From positions 1,736,001 through 1,800,000 of the forward strand of contig NZ_CP039903.1 of NCBI RefSeq assembly GCF_005221385.1: DNA of 64,000 nt, written 5' to 3'. Positions 18,198 through 26,557 of this stretch are shown piece by piece (position 1 is the first letter of the stretch; each line of letters starts with the position of its first letter). The position numbers and the translations under genes were made by a program. The DNA comes from Agrobacterium tumefaciens. Lineage in GTDB: Bacteria > Pseudomonadota > Alphaproteobacteria > Rhizobiales > Rhizobiaceae. The notes beneath the pieces are model-generated. The model did not search any database, was not told where the DNA came from, and saw only the letters and a list, made by a program, of their open reading frames with translations.

Positions 18198-18830
18198 ATG
18201 GAAATCTTTACAGCCGCCGGTTTCACGGCATTCTTACAGGTCATTGCGATCGATCTCGTTCTGGCGGGCGACAATGCCATCGTCATCGGCCTTGCCGCTG
18301 CGGGGCTTCCCGCCCATCTTCGCCGCAAGGCAATCCTGGTGGGCATCATCGCCGCCACCGTTCTGCGCATCGCCTTTGCCGCCGTCACCGTGCAGCTTCT
18401 CGCCATTGTCGGCCTGCAATTGTTCGGCGGCCTGCTGCTCGCCTGGGTATGCTGGAAGATGTGGTCCGAACTGCGCGAAGCCGCCGGCTCCATCGAAGAC
18501 GAGGTGACCGACGAAGAAGCCGACCTGACCAAAGGCCACAAGACCTTCTTTCAGGCCGCAACCCAGATCGTCATCGCCGATGTCTCCATGTCGCTGGACA
18601 ACGTTCTGGCTGTTGCCGGCGCCGCACAGGAACATGTGACGGTACTGGTGATCGGCCTCATCGTCTCGATCGCTCTCATGGGGCTTGCCGCCAACTTCGT
18701 CGCCAAGCTGCTGCACCGCTATCGCTGGATTTCCTATCTCGGCCTGATTGTCATCATCTATGTGGCACTCAACATGCTCTATCACGGCGTGATCGAAGTC
18801 TTGCCCTATATCAAGGCCTATCTGGGCTGA
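18198..18830 (+). CDS. TerC/YjbE-family integral membrane protein (putative metal transporter)
   Basis: A 210-aa inner-membrane protein with about seven hydrophobic segments. It carries the two acidic in-membrane motifs of the TerC family, IDLVLAGDNAIVIGLA near the N-terminus and DVSMSLDNVLAVAG near residue 130, separated by a charged cytoplasmic loop (SIEDEVTDEEADLTKGHK). Members of this family have been linked to manganese efflux and to metal loading of secreted enzymes in other bacteria; the substrate here is inference. It is monocistronic, followed by a strong terminator. Confidence 0.9.
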   Translation: MEIFTAAGFTAFLQVIAIDLVLAGDNAIVIGLAAAGLPAHLRRKAILVGIIAATVLRIAFAAVTVQLLAIVGLQLFGGLLLAWVCWKMWSELREAAGSIEDEVTDEEADLTKGHKTFFQAATQIVIADVSMSLDNVLAVAGAAQEHVTVLVIGLIVSIALMGLAANFVAKLLHRYRWISYLGLIVIIYVALNMLYHGVIEVLPYIKAYLG

Positions 18831-18854
18831 GCCGCCCCGCAGCAACGCCATTTG

Positions 18855-18892
18855 AAAGGCCCGGAAACGTAAAAGTTTCCGGGCCTTTTTTA
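18855..18892 (+). terminator. Rho-independent terminator of the TerC-like gene
   Basis: AAAGGCCCGGAAAC/GTTTCCGGGCCTTT stem with a small loop, followed by a T-run on the plus strand, 25 bases after the stop codon. Confidence 0.93.
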
Positions 18893-19106
18893 CGAGCTGA
18901 CGAGCACGGCGAACTTCTTCAAAAAACCATTTCGACCAACCGGCAGGCACACCTCAAGAATCATCAGGTTCAACCGCTGCAACATCCGGGCAAGGCAGGG
19001 AAATCGTAATTTCTCGCCTATGGATTCTGGCAATTGAGGTCAGCCACAAGCAAGCCTAGGGAGCTAGTAATAAGTCATAATAATAAAAAGAAAGGTAAAG
19101 CTGCCA

Positions 19107-19220
19107 ATGGCTTATGACTGGAGCGGCGGTCGTACCCGCCGCCTTCGAAGGATGAAACTCGGCGTTGTCGCAAGCTCCCTCATCCTTCTCGCGCTGCTGG
19201 CGTCGCTCGTTCTCGTCTGA
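19107..19220 (+). CDS. Small single-span membrane protein, 37 aa
   Basis: Short frame reading MAYDWSGGRTRRLRRMKLG followed by one hydrophobic helix (VVASSLILLALLASLVLV) to the stop. AAAGG lies about 12 bases upstream of the ATG. A positive, arginine-rich head before the helix predicts an N-in orientation. The composition is that of a genuine small membrane protein rather than of a random frame, but no family is recognised and translation is not shown. Confidence 0.5.
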   Translation: MAYDWSGGRTRRLRRMKLGVVASSLILLALLASLVLV

Positions 19221-19312
19221 ACGCGCCGCAAGCGCAGACCAACACTGACCGGCGGCATGGCAAGGTTTCATAACCGCCCTGCCGCCGCTCCTTTAAGGGC
19301 AGCCGTCGGCGA

Positions 19313-19681
19313 TCAGGACTTCTTCTTTTCCACGCAATGAACCGGCTTCTTCATCTCGGGATCGGCCATCAGATCGTATAGATCGGCCTCATCACCCTTC
19401 GACCACCAGACATGGACGCCGCCCTGATATCTAGCCCCTGAGCCTGAAATGACATTTGCGGCAACGATGACGCCATCCTTCAGTCCCAGCCGCACGAGGC
19501 TGATGTCGCCGGCATTGAAATAGACTGCCTCCACCGTGTCGGCGGCGCATTGATAGACAGTCTCGACCTTCTCGATCGTCGTGTCCTTCGGAAGCGGAAT
19601 CATCAGATCATCCGCTAGGGCGGCGGAAGCGACCGGCGACGACAAGATTGCAAGACACGTGACGGCGATGGATTTTTTCAT
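19313..19681 (-). CDS. MliC-like secreted protein (putative lysozyme inhibitor)
   Basis: A 122-aa protein with a signal peptide (KKSIAVTCLAILSSPVASAA, cleavage near residue 22-25). The mature part resembles the MliC/PliC fold: VYQCAADTVEAVYFNAGDIS, then the ARYQGGVHVWWSKGDEADLY segment that carries lysozyme-contact residues in the family, and a C-terminal cysteine (PVHCVEK) that pairs with the first. Such proteins inhibit c-type lysozymes in the periplasm. No lipobox is seen. The start at MKKS is preferred to longer frames because the signal peptide then begins correctly. Confidence 0.78.
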   Translation of the reverse strand: MKKSIAVTCLAILSSPVASAALADDLMIPLPKDTTIEKVETVYQCAADTVEAVYFNAGDISLVRLGLKDGVIVAANVISGSGARYQGGVHVWWSKGDEADLYDLMADPEMKKPVHCVEKKKS

Positions 19682-19849
19682 GATGACCCTTTCCTGATCC
19701 GGTCGAAACATAAGGTCACGACAGCAAAGCCAAAATTGGGCGGACCATTCCTGGCCTTTTGGAATTTGCGGCAACATGAATGACGGGAGACATACCGCAG
19801 CTTATCGACGACGCCCGTCAGTTCGTGCCGGAAGACACCCCCGGTGCCC

Positions 19850-19945
19850 TTATCGATACATCCAATAAGCGACACCAAGAATCACCGCCCACATCATCAA
19901 TGATATGGCCAGCACCGCGAGATAGTTTCGAAATCGTCTGGTCAT
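19850..19945 (-). CDS. Small membrane protein, 31 aa
   Basis: Short frame MTRRFRNYLAV followed by a hydrophobic helix (LAISLMMWAVILGVAYWMY) and an arginine before the stop. Positive head, single helix and aromatic belt are typical of small membrane proteins. The ribosome-binding site is weak (GGGCGG). No family recognised. Confidence 0.42.
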   Translation of the reverse strand: MTRRFRNYLAVLAISLMMWAVILGVAYWMYR

Positions 19946-20347
19946 CCGCCCACATTGCCGGTCGGCCGTCACGGGACAGCTCTCACCGTTGAATTGCTGG
20001 ATGCGGGTCGAACCGCAGGATCAACTCTTTCTACCAAGATACTGAATCACGGACTATTCACAGATTTTACCCGCCCGAAAACGGGGTTGCCCAAGGGCCC
20101 GGATGTCCCTCCCCGCCACGCCTGACCATTGGGGGCATTGCCCCACCTCTGTCCCGTCTGGCGATGGACGGCGCGTGAACACAACCCCGCCATTGCCGGC
20201 AGGGTTTGCAAAAGAGATAAAGGCGCACAACTCCGGAGGAAGTTCAAACACGCCCTCCCCGGCTGAAACGGTATCCCGCCTGCCGATATGATTTTGGAAT
20301 CAGTCTGATGGTCGGGCGACGGCAGTCCGCCGCCGCCCTGCCCCATA
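19946..20347. other. Intergenic region without a recognised gene
   Basis: About 400 bases, GC-rich, with only short frames on both strands that look like antisense noise. I see no repeat or tRNA in it; it may hold the promoter of the 31-aa gene. Confidence 0.5.
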
Positions 20348-20797
20348 TCAGCTCTTCAGCGCCGTGTTACACAGGCTCCAGTAGCCGCCGCCCTTCTGGA
20401 TCCACTTCAGATCGCCGAGCGTGCCGTCATCCTTGTTCTTGTGATAGGAGTCGACACAGGTCTTCAGGCGAGCCTTGCCGGGCGTCTCGCTTGAATATTT
20501 CTTATCGACAGCACTCGGGAAAGCGACGCCCTTCGGGGCCTTTGTCGTCGCTTTTGCGGGTTCCTTGTCTGTGGTGGCCGCGACCTGCTTATCGTCAGCC
20601 GCATCCTCGGCCGCCGCCTCACTGCCGCAGAACTTGGCGCGATAGTCGTTCCACTTGACGTCCTTGGCCGACCCGTCGGCTTTCGCCGCCTGATATTTCA
20701 CGCTGCACTCCTTCATGGTGAGTGCGGCTGCGGGGGAGACGAACGCTGCCGATGCCAGCAGCGCAAAGGATGAGAGAATGACAACCCTGTTAAACAT
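20348..20797 (-). CDS. Secreted protein with two related cysteine repeats (PsiF-like)
   Basis: A 149-aa protein with a signal peptide (MFNRVVILSSFALLASAAF, cleavage near AAA). The mature part holds two copies of one unit, MKECSVKYQAAKADGSAKDV...WNDYRAKFC and LKTCVDSYHKNKDDGTLGDL...YWSLC, joined by a low-complexity acidic and lysine-rich linker. The paired cysteines in each unit could form disulphides. The repeat layout resembles PsiF-type periplasmic proteins, but the match is weak and the function unknown. The gene stands alone. Confidence 0.68.
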   Translation of the reverse strand: MFNRVVILSSFALLASAAFVSPAAALTMKECSVKYQAAKADGSAKDVKWNDYRAKFCGSEAAAEDAADDKQVAATTDKEPAKATTKAPKGVAFPSAVDKKYSSETPGKARLKTCVDSYHKNKDDGTLGDLKWIQKGGGYWSLCNTALKS

Positions 20798-21131
20798 TGA
20801 AGACTCCCGTTTGCATGATTGCCGGCCGACTATCCGACCGGATTTTCCGCTTGTCAACGAGCAGTGCGGGAAGGACGCAAAGTCGAATTGACGGGAAATG
20901 AAACCTGCTCACGCGACACGGCATCGTCCTGGTGAAGACGGCGTCATGCCGCCTCACATTTTGCGCGTGGACGCGTAATGACCAACAGCCCAGGAAGCAG
21001 CCGGTCCAATCCCGCCGCTCCACCTTTCCGCCAATCTCGAAGAATCACGTATTCGTGTGACGTCAACCCTCTCACGGAACGAATTTCCTAAATTTTCGTT
21101 AGCATCCCGAACGAATAACGAGGATTTATCG
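20798..21131. other. Divergent intergenic region without a recognised gene
   Basis: It separates the repeat protein (minus) from the BA14K-family gene (plus) and presumably holds both promoters. No clear promoter pair, repeat or RNA gene is seen. Confidence 0.5.
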
Positions 21132-21458
21132 ATGTTGAGGATGCCGAAGACTATCTCCGCACTCGCTCTTGGCGTCGCATTATCTGGCGCTTCCGTCATA
21201 CCAGCCCATGCGCTGAGCCTCATACAGCCGGCGTATGAACCGCCGGAACAGGCGCAGAATTCGAACCAGCACAGCTACCCCGCATCCGCCTTCGCCGCGG
21301 GAAAGGGTGAGGAAGCCACCTCCAATGGTTACGCCCTGTCGCAGGCGGAGATAAACCATGTCAAATGGTGTGCGGCGCGATACACGTCCTACCATCCGAC
21401 CGACAACAGCTATATGGCCCCTGCAGGGACACGCACGCAGTGTCTTTCCCCCTATTGA
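21132..21458 (+). CDS. BA14K family secreted protein
   Basis: A 108-aa protein: signal peptide (ISALALGVALSGASVIPAHA) followed by a variable proline- and glutamine-rich part and the C-terminal family signature HVKWCAARYTSYHPTDNSYM ending in QCLSPY. The family is named after a Brucella immunoreactive antigen and is common in Rhizobiales; its role at the envelope is not settled. The start with MLRMPKT is chosen because it begins the signal peptide and follows GAGGAT. Confidence 0.85.
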   Translation: MLRMPKTISALALGVALSGASVIPAHALSLIQPAYEPPEQAQNSNQHSYPASAFAAGKGEEATSNGYALSQAEINHVKWCAARYTSYHPTDNSYMAPAGTRTQCLSPY

Positions 21459-21532
21459 TCCGACTTAGAGAACAGCGATTTTAAATGGTGGGTGGCACCC
21501 AACACGTTTGCGGCAAACGCATATCTGTCTGA

Positions 21533-23383
21533 TCACTCGTCTTCCGGTATGAAGCCGCCGATCTGGCGCTTCCAGAGCCGCGCAAACAGCCCGTCCCGCT
21601 CGACCAGTTCCTCCGGCCGCCCCTCTTCGACGATTCGGCCGTGATCCAGCACGATGATCCGATCCATTCTCGCGATGGTCGACAGGCGGTGCGCGATCGC
21701 GATCACCGTTTTGCCTTCCATCACCAGGTTGAGCTTTTCCTGAATGGCGGCTTCGGATTCGCTATCCAGCGCAGATGTCGCTTCGTCGAGGATCAGAATG
21801 GGTGCATCTTTCAAAAGCACGCGGGCAATGGCGACCCGCTGGCGCTGTCCGCCGGAAAGCTTGATGCCGCGGTCCCCGACAAACGCCTGATATCCCTTGC
21901 GCCCCTCGCTATCAGCGAGGTCGGCGATAAAACCATCCGCCTTCGCAACTTTCGCCACCTGCTCGATATCCTCGAGCGTCGCCTCCGGTCGGCCGTAGCG
22001 GATATTGTCGCCGACGGAACGATGCAGCAACGCAACGTCCTGCGCAATCACCCCGATATTGCGGCGCAGGCTCGTCTGTGAGACATCGCGGAGATCCTGA
22101 CCGTCGATGCGAATGGCACCATCCTGAATGTCGTAAAACCGCAGGAGCAGATTGACCAGCGTCGTTTTTCCCGCGCCGGAAAGGCCCACGAGCCCGACCT
22201 TCTCTCCCCCGCGCACCGTCAGCGACAGGTCGTCAATCACCGGCTTTCCAGCCTTGTAGGCAAAGCGGATATGGTCGAAATTTATATCCCCGCTCGAAAC
22301 ACTCAGTTCCGCCGCGCCTGCCCTGTCAATAATGGTCGGCGGCGTCGTCATGACAGGCATGGCATCCTTGATCGTGCCGATCGCCTGGAATATCTGCTGG
22401 CCCATTTGCAGGAAGGTGAATGTGTGACCCGACAGCCGCTGCAATATATAGACGGCGCCGACAAATTCTCCGACCGTGATGAAGCCCTTCACCAGACCGG
22501 AAAAACCCACCGACAGGATTGCCAGCCATAACGCCATGTTGAGCGCCACGACAACCAGTTCGGACGCGCGGTAGACACGCTGCTCCCTGTGCTGCGTCTG
22601 CACCGCCTTGTTCAGGATACGGCGGATTGCGCCCGCCTCGCTGTCTTCAGCGGCAAATTGCTTGATCATCTGCATATTGCTGTAGAGATCGGTGATCGCA
22701 CCCGAGACAAGGCTCTTCTGTTTGGCCGAACGACGCGACCGCTCCGTGAAGACGGGAGCCAGTTTAACGGCGAGCCCCACATTCAGCACGATCCAGATGA
22801 ACACCGGCAGCGCCAGCTGCCAGGACAAGGCGGCAAGGAGCGCAAGAGAGCCGACCATCTGCAGCAGGAAGCGCGGTCCAGTCTGGAAGGCATTGATGAT
22901 CTGCTGCTGAACCGCCGACGAGACCTGCGAAAGACGCGAGGCGACCTGCCCGGCATAAAGCTCATGGAAAAATGCGAGATCCTGCCGCTCCACGGCCTTG
23001 TGGCCCTGCCACTGGATGGCCGCCGGCATCGCAATGCCCAGTGTGTGCGAATTGAGGGTATTGAGAAGAAACGACGCTATCGGCATGGCAGGGAAGATCA
23101 ACAGTCCGAGGACCGCGAGCAGCCGCCATTCATGACGCAGGAAAACCTCCGCGCCATGCGCCGTCACGCCATCGACGATGACGGACAATCCCCAGATGAT
23201 GGAGAGATTGATGGCTTCCACCGCCATGGACGACAAGGCGAGAGCAATGAGGACGCCACGAAACATCGAAATGAAATGCAGCAGCACCGCCACGGGGCCT
23301 TTCGACGGCAACGGGCGGAAGGGAATCTCGAGTGGCCGTATCAATGTCTCGAAAGGGCGAAAAATCGTATCTGAAATCGACAT
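21533..23383 (-). CDS. ABC transporter, fused permease and ATPase (MsbA-type exporter)
   Basis: A 616-aa half-transporter expected to work as a homodimer. Residues about 30-340 form a six-helix type 1 exporter domain; residues about 370-600 form the nucleotide-binding domain with Walker A GLSGAGKTT, the Q-loop, signature LSGGQRQRVAIARVLL, Walker B ILILDEATSALD and the H-loop AHRLSTI. It lies alone in its orientation, so its substrate (lipid, drug or peptide) cannot be inferred. Confidence 0.92.
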   Translation of the reverse strand: MSISDTIFRPFETLIRPLEIPFRPLPSKGPVAVLLHFISMFRGVLIALALSSMAVEAINLSIIWGLSVIVDGVTAHGAEVFLRHEWRLLAVLGLLIFPAMPIASFLLNTLNSHTLGIAMPAAIQWQGHKAVERQDLAFFHELYAGQVASRLSQVSSAVQQQIINAFQTGPRFLLQMVGSLALLAALSWQLALPVFIWIVLNVGLAVKLAPVFTERSRRSAKQKSLVSGAITDLYSNMQMIKQFAAEDSEAGAIRRILNKAVQTQHREQRVYRASELVVVALNMALWLAILSVGFSGLVKGFITVGEFVGAVYILQRLSGHTFTFLQMGQQIFQAIGTIKDAMPVMTTPPTIIDRAGAAELSVSSGDINFDHIRFAYKAGKPVIDDLSLTVRGGEKVGLVGLSGAGKTTLVNLLLRFYDIQDGAIRIDGQDLRDVSQTSLRRNIGVIAQDVALLHRSVGDNIRYGRPEATLEDIEQVAKVAKADGFIADLADSEGRKGYQAFVGDRGIKLSGGQRQRVAIARVLLKDAPILILDEATSALDSESEAAIQEKLNLVMEGKTVIAIAHRLSTIARMDRIIVLDHGRIVEEGRPEELVERDGLFARLWKRQIGGFIPEDE

Positions 23384-23695
23384 GGGCCTCTCGGATCACA
23401 GCTTGGTATCGACGGGGAGGAATCAGTTACGCGCCCGGCATGGAACCATGACCGGCCTTTGACCTCAATTGCAAAGAATGGCGGACGCCGCCTTCGCGGC
23501 AAAGCGCTCAAACATGGTGTCGAATCTACAGATGACGCCATGACGGCCTGGTGGCCGAGATTCCGATGCAGATTATCGGCAGGCTCGACAGGCAAGATGA
23601 TTGCGGGCGAACACCGTTTCGCTTCTGCACAGGCGAGGCAAAACGCTGTGAAATCCGCGCTTAATCGACGTCATTGATTTTATGGGGAGAATAGC
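23384..23695. other. Intergenic region without a recognised gene
   Basis: About 310 bases between the ABC exporter start and tRNA-Gly. It should contain the exporter promoter on the minus strand; no consensus pair or repeat stands out. Confidence 0.5.
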
Positions 23696-23769
23696 TGGAG
23701 CGGGTAGCGGGAATCGAACCCGCGTATTCAGCTTGGAAGGCTGCTGCTCTACCATTGAGCTATACCCGC
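23696..23769 (-). tRNA. tRNA-Gly (anticodon TCC)
   Basis: Complete 74-nt cloverleaf on the minus strand with encoded CCA: acceptor GCGGGTA/TACCCGC, D-arm AGCTCAATGGTAGAGC, anticodon loop CTTCCAA giving TCC, T-arm GTTCGAT. It lies 25 bases downstream of tRNA-Tyr, and the two are probably processed from one transcript. Confidence 0.97.
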
Positions 23770-23794
23770 GGTGGTGATTTCGATCCGTGCAGAA

Positions 23795-23879
23795 TGGTGG
23801 AGGGAGTTGGATTTGAACCAACGTAGGCGTAGCCAACGGATTTACAGTCCGTCCCCTTTAACCACTCGGGCATCCCTCC
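23795..23879 (-). tRNA. tRNA-Tyr (anticodon GTA)
   Basis: Complete 85-nt class II tRNA on the minus strand with encoded CCA: acceptor GGAGGGA/TCCCTCC, anticodon loop CTGTAAA giving GTA, a long variable arm (GGCTACGCC region) and T-arm GGTTCAAATCC. Confidence 0.97.
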
Positions 23880-24089
23880 AGCGTTCTGCTAGGATCGAGC
23901 TACCAAGCTCTTTAAGATTTCGCTGCGGCGAAGCGCCGTTGCGTCGTCTGTGGCGCGTATATGACGGCCTCGTTCGTTTCTGTCAACACGCCCTTTCACG
24001 AATTTTCGGGAAAAAATTCAAACATCTTTACAGCCCTGTGGATTATCGCGGGGGCTGGTGCGCGCCTCTTTGCGGAGATATAAGGCGCC

Positions 24090-24977
24090 ATGAGCAAAGA
24101 CGATCCCAACAACAAATCCACCCGCGATACGCACTACGCCACCCTGCGCCGCGCCGTACGCGACGCCAAGCGCGAAAGGGGCGAAATCCCCACTCCGCCG
24201 CAGCAGAGGCGCAGGAACCGCGATGCGGACGACTGGAAGCCGCCGCAGCTTGCACCGGATCAGGTGCATCTTTACGGCCTGCATACCGTGCGCGCCGCTC
24301 TCGCCAATCCCGAACGGCAGATCGTCAAGCTCTCCGTCACCCAGAATGCCCTTGCGCGTCTGGATATCGGTGAGGCGGACGCCCAGCCCTTCCCGGTCGA
24401 GATGGTTTCCCCGCAGGATATCGACAAGGTGCTCGGCCCCGAGGCGATCCATCAGGGCGTGATGCTGGAAACGAAGCCACTGCCGGTCAAGAGGCTAGGC
24501 GCGCTGAAGGACAGCCCGCTCGTCCTCGTGCTCGATCAGGTCACCGATCCACACAATGTCGGCGCCATCATGCGCTCGGCGGTTGCCTTCAACGCCGGTG
24601 CCGTCATCACCACAATGCGCCATAGTCCGACCGAGTCAGGCGTATTGGCAAAATCCGCCTCCGGCGCGCTGGAACTCATTCCCTATATCCAGGTCACCAA
24701 TCTGGCCGATGCTCTGGGCGAGCTGCACAAGCTCGGCTTCTTTTCGGTTGGGCTGGATTCGGAAGGTCCCGCCCCCATCGAACAGACCTTCAGCGGCGCA
24801 AAAGTCGCGCTGGTGCTGGGAGCCGAAGGCAAGGGCCTGCGCCAGAAGACTCGCGAAACGGTCTCGGCGCTCGCCCGTCTCGATATGCCCGGCGAGATCA
24901 AATCGCTTAACGTGTCGAATGCGGCGGCCATCGCCCTTTACGCAACGCAGCAATTTCTGGGCAAAGCGTCGTCCTGA
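24090..24977 (+). CDS. rlmB: 23S rRNA 2'-O-ribose methyltransferase of the TrmH/RlmB family
   Basis: A 295-aa SPOUT methyltransferase, expected to methylate a guanosine ribose of 23S rRNA from S-adenosylmethionine. After a basic N-terminal tail (residues 1-55) comes an L30e-like substrate-binding domain (LYGLHTVRAALANPERQIVK) and then the knotted catalytic domain with motif 1 (VLDQVTDPHNVGAIMRSA), motif 2 (LVLGAEGKGLR) and motif 3 (LNVSNAAAIALY). The assignment to RlmB rather than another TrmH paralogue rests on the L30e domain and length. A terminator follows. Confidence 0.88.
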   Translation: MSKDDPNNKSTRDTHYATLRRAVRDAKRERGEIPTPPQQRRRNRDADDWKPPQLAPDQVHLYGLHTVRAALANPERQIVKLSVTQNALARLDIGEADAQPFPVEMVSPQDIDKVLGPEAIHQGVMLETKPLPVKRLGALKDSPLVLVLDQVTDPHNVGAIMRSAVAFNAGAVITTMRHSPTESGVLAKSASGALELIPYIQVTNLADALGELHKLGFFSVGLDSEGPAPIEQTFSGAKVALVLGAEGKGLRQKTRETVSALARLDMPGEIKSLNVSNAAAIALYATQQFLGKASS

Positions 24978-25002
24978 CGCTTTCCCTTCCTTGCGAAATC
25001 CC

Positions 25003-25028
25003 AAAGCGCAACGCATGCTGCGCTTTTT
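25003..25028 (+). terminator. Rho-independent terminator after rlmB
   Basis: AAAGCGCA/TGCGCTTT stem with an eight-base loop and a T-run, 25 bases after the rlmB stop and 21 bases before the thioesterase start. Confidence 0.8.
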
Positions 25029-25048
25029 CGCAAGGAGCAAATTTCAAC

Positions 25049-25441
25049 ATGACCGAGCAGACCATCAAACCGACCGGCGAGCTGACGCTCAGGACACTTG
25101 CCATGCCGGCCGACGCCAATCCCGCCGGTGATATTTTCGGCGGCTGGGTCATGTCGCAGATGGACTTGGCGAGCGGCATCCGCGCAGCGGAACGCTCGCG
25201 CTGTCGCGTGGTCACGGCGGCGGTCAAGGAAATGGCTTTCGAACTGCCGGTGAAGATCGGCGATACTTTGTCCATCTATACCGATATTGCCCGCGTCGGC
25301 CGCACCTCCATCACATTGACGGTTGAGGCCTGGGCACAGCGCTCGCGTTTCGACAAGCTGGAAAAGGTCACCGCTGGCACCTTCATCATGGTGGCGATGG
25401 ACGAAAACGGGCAGCCGACGCCCATTCCCCCGGCGGAGTAG
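25049..25441 (+). CDS. Acyl-CoA thioesterase, hot-dog fold (YciA-like)
   Basis: A 130-aa single hot-dog domain protein. The segment LRTLAMPADANPAGDIFGGW with the catalytic-type aspartate and the GDIFGGWVMSQMD helix is the YciA/BACH signature; VGDTLSIY-like and GRTSITLTVEAWAQR strands follow. YciA enzymes hydrolyse acyl-CoA thioesters in the cytoplasm and form hexamers. It precedes the 197-aa membrane gene by five bases, so they share a transcript. Confidence 0.87.
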   Translation: MTEQTIKPTGELTLRTLAMPADANPAGDIFGGWVMSQMDLASGIRAAERSRCRVVTAAVKEMAFELPVKIGDTLSIYTDIARVGRTSITLTVEAWAQRSRFDKLEKVTAGTFIMVAMDENGQPTPIPPAE

Positions 25442-25446
25442 GCACG

Positions 25447-26040
25447 ATGGAGGCCGCCGTCAACGCCGCGGAAGCCTATTCGCACATCCGTGCCGTCATG
25501 GGCATGGTGGTCGGCCTCAGCCTCGCCCGCCTGCTGACCGGCCTTGCCGGTTTCGTGCAACATCCAAAGAAGGAACGCATCTATCCGCTGCATCTCGGCT
25601 GGGTGGCGTTCCTGTTTCTGATGCTGGTGCATTTCTGGTGGTGGGAGCACCGGCTTTCCGCCACCGGCCACGTGCTGGGCTTCGGCGCCTTCCTGTTCCT
25701 TATCCTGTTCTGCTCGCTGTTTTATTTCCTCTGCGTGCTGCTGTTTCCCACCGACATGAAGGAATATAAAGGATATGAGGATTACTTCTTTTCCCGCAAA
25801 AGCTGGTTCTTCGGTTTTCTGGCAGCGCTTTTCGTCACCGATGTCGGTGACACGCTGCTGAAGGGACAGGACTACCTCGCCACGCTCGGCCCGGAATATC
25901 TCATCCGTACAACCATTTACGTCGTTCTTTTCACGTCCGCCGCCTTCATCGGCAACCGCCGCTTCCACCGGTTCCTGGTGGTCTTCGCGCTGATCTATCA
26001 GATCGCCTGGATTTTCCGCACCTACGACCTGTTGGCCTGA
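25447..26040 (+). CDS. Hypothetical integral membrane protein, 197 aa
   Basis: About five to six hydrophobic helices, among them LGWVAFLFLMLVHFWWWEHR, FLFLILFCSLFYFLCVLLFP and a C-terminal FLVVFALIYQIAWIF. The N-terminus (AYSHIRAVMGMVVGLSLARL) is partly amphipathic. No family recognised; co-transcription with the thioesterase is likely from the five-base spacing. Confidence 0.75.
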   Translation: MEAAVNAAEAYSHIRAVMGMVVGLSLARLLTGLAGFVQHPKKERIYPLHLGWVAFLFLMLVHFWWWEHRLSATGHVLGFGAFLFLILFCSLFYFLCVLLFPTDMKEYKGYEDYFFSRKSWFFGFLAALFVTDVGDTLLKGQDYLATLGPEYLIRTTIYVVLFTSAAFIGNRRFHRFLVVFALIYQIAWIFRTYDLLA

Positions 26041-26110
26041 AGACCGCAACGCCCTGATGCCGTCATTGTGTCGCGGTGACATTTAGCCGCGACTATGGCA
26101 TTCCGGCCGT

Positions 26111-26512
26111 ATGGGACATATTCGCAGGATCATGCAGGACAGAAGCTCGGCGGGCGCCATCGCCACGCTGGCCGTCCTGCTTTTCCTCCTGCAGGGTCTC
26201 GCCAATGGCCTGACCAGCGGCAACATGGCCATGGCCGCGCTTGCGACGGATGAGGTCATCTGTTCCAGCCACATGCCGGAAGGGCCCGCAAAGCAGGACC
26301 CGGCAGGCAAAATTGCCGCCGACTGCTGCGGAACGCTGTGCCGGCTGGCATCGGCCACCATAGCCACCCTTCCGGTTACGCCTGTCGAACGCGCAGACAG
26401 GGTCGTTACGACGGACGAAGTTGCCTTTTTGAACTTCGACGCGGCATTGCCGCCCTCGCCGCCGAACCTGGAATCACGCCCACGCGCACCGCCCACCCCT
26501 CCGCAAAACTGA
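26111..26512 (+). CDS. DUF2946-like cysteine-containing membrane-anchored protein
   Basis: A 133-aa protein with one hydrophobic segment (AGAIATLAVLLFLLQGLANG), then a cysteine-bearing periplasmic part (EVICSSHMPEG, ADCCGTLCRLA) and a proline-rich tail (PPSPPNLESRPRAPPTPP). Such short proteins ending in a RAPP-type tail are found beside metal-uptake genes in proteobacteria and are annotated DUF2946. The placement just before a PepSY protein fits. An internal ATG seven codons later is an equally plausible start. Confidence 0.6.
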   Translation: MGHIRRIMQDRSSAGAIATLAVLLFLLQGLANGLTSGNMAMAALATDEVICSSHMPEGPAKQDPAGKIAADCCGTLCRLASATIATLPVTPVERADRVVTTDEVAFLNFDAALPPSPPNLESRPRAPPTPPQN

Positions 26513-26557
26513 AACAATCCCGGCCTGCCGGAAATCACTCTTCTTGCGGAGACATCC

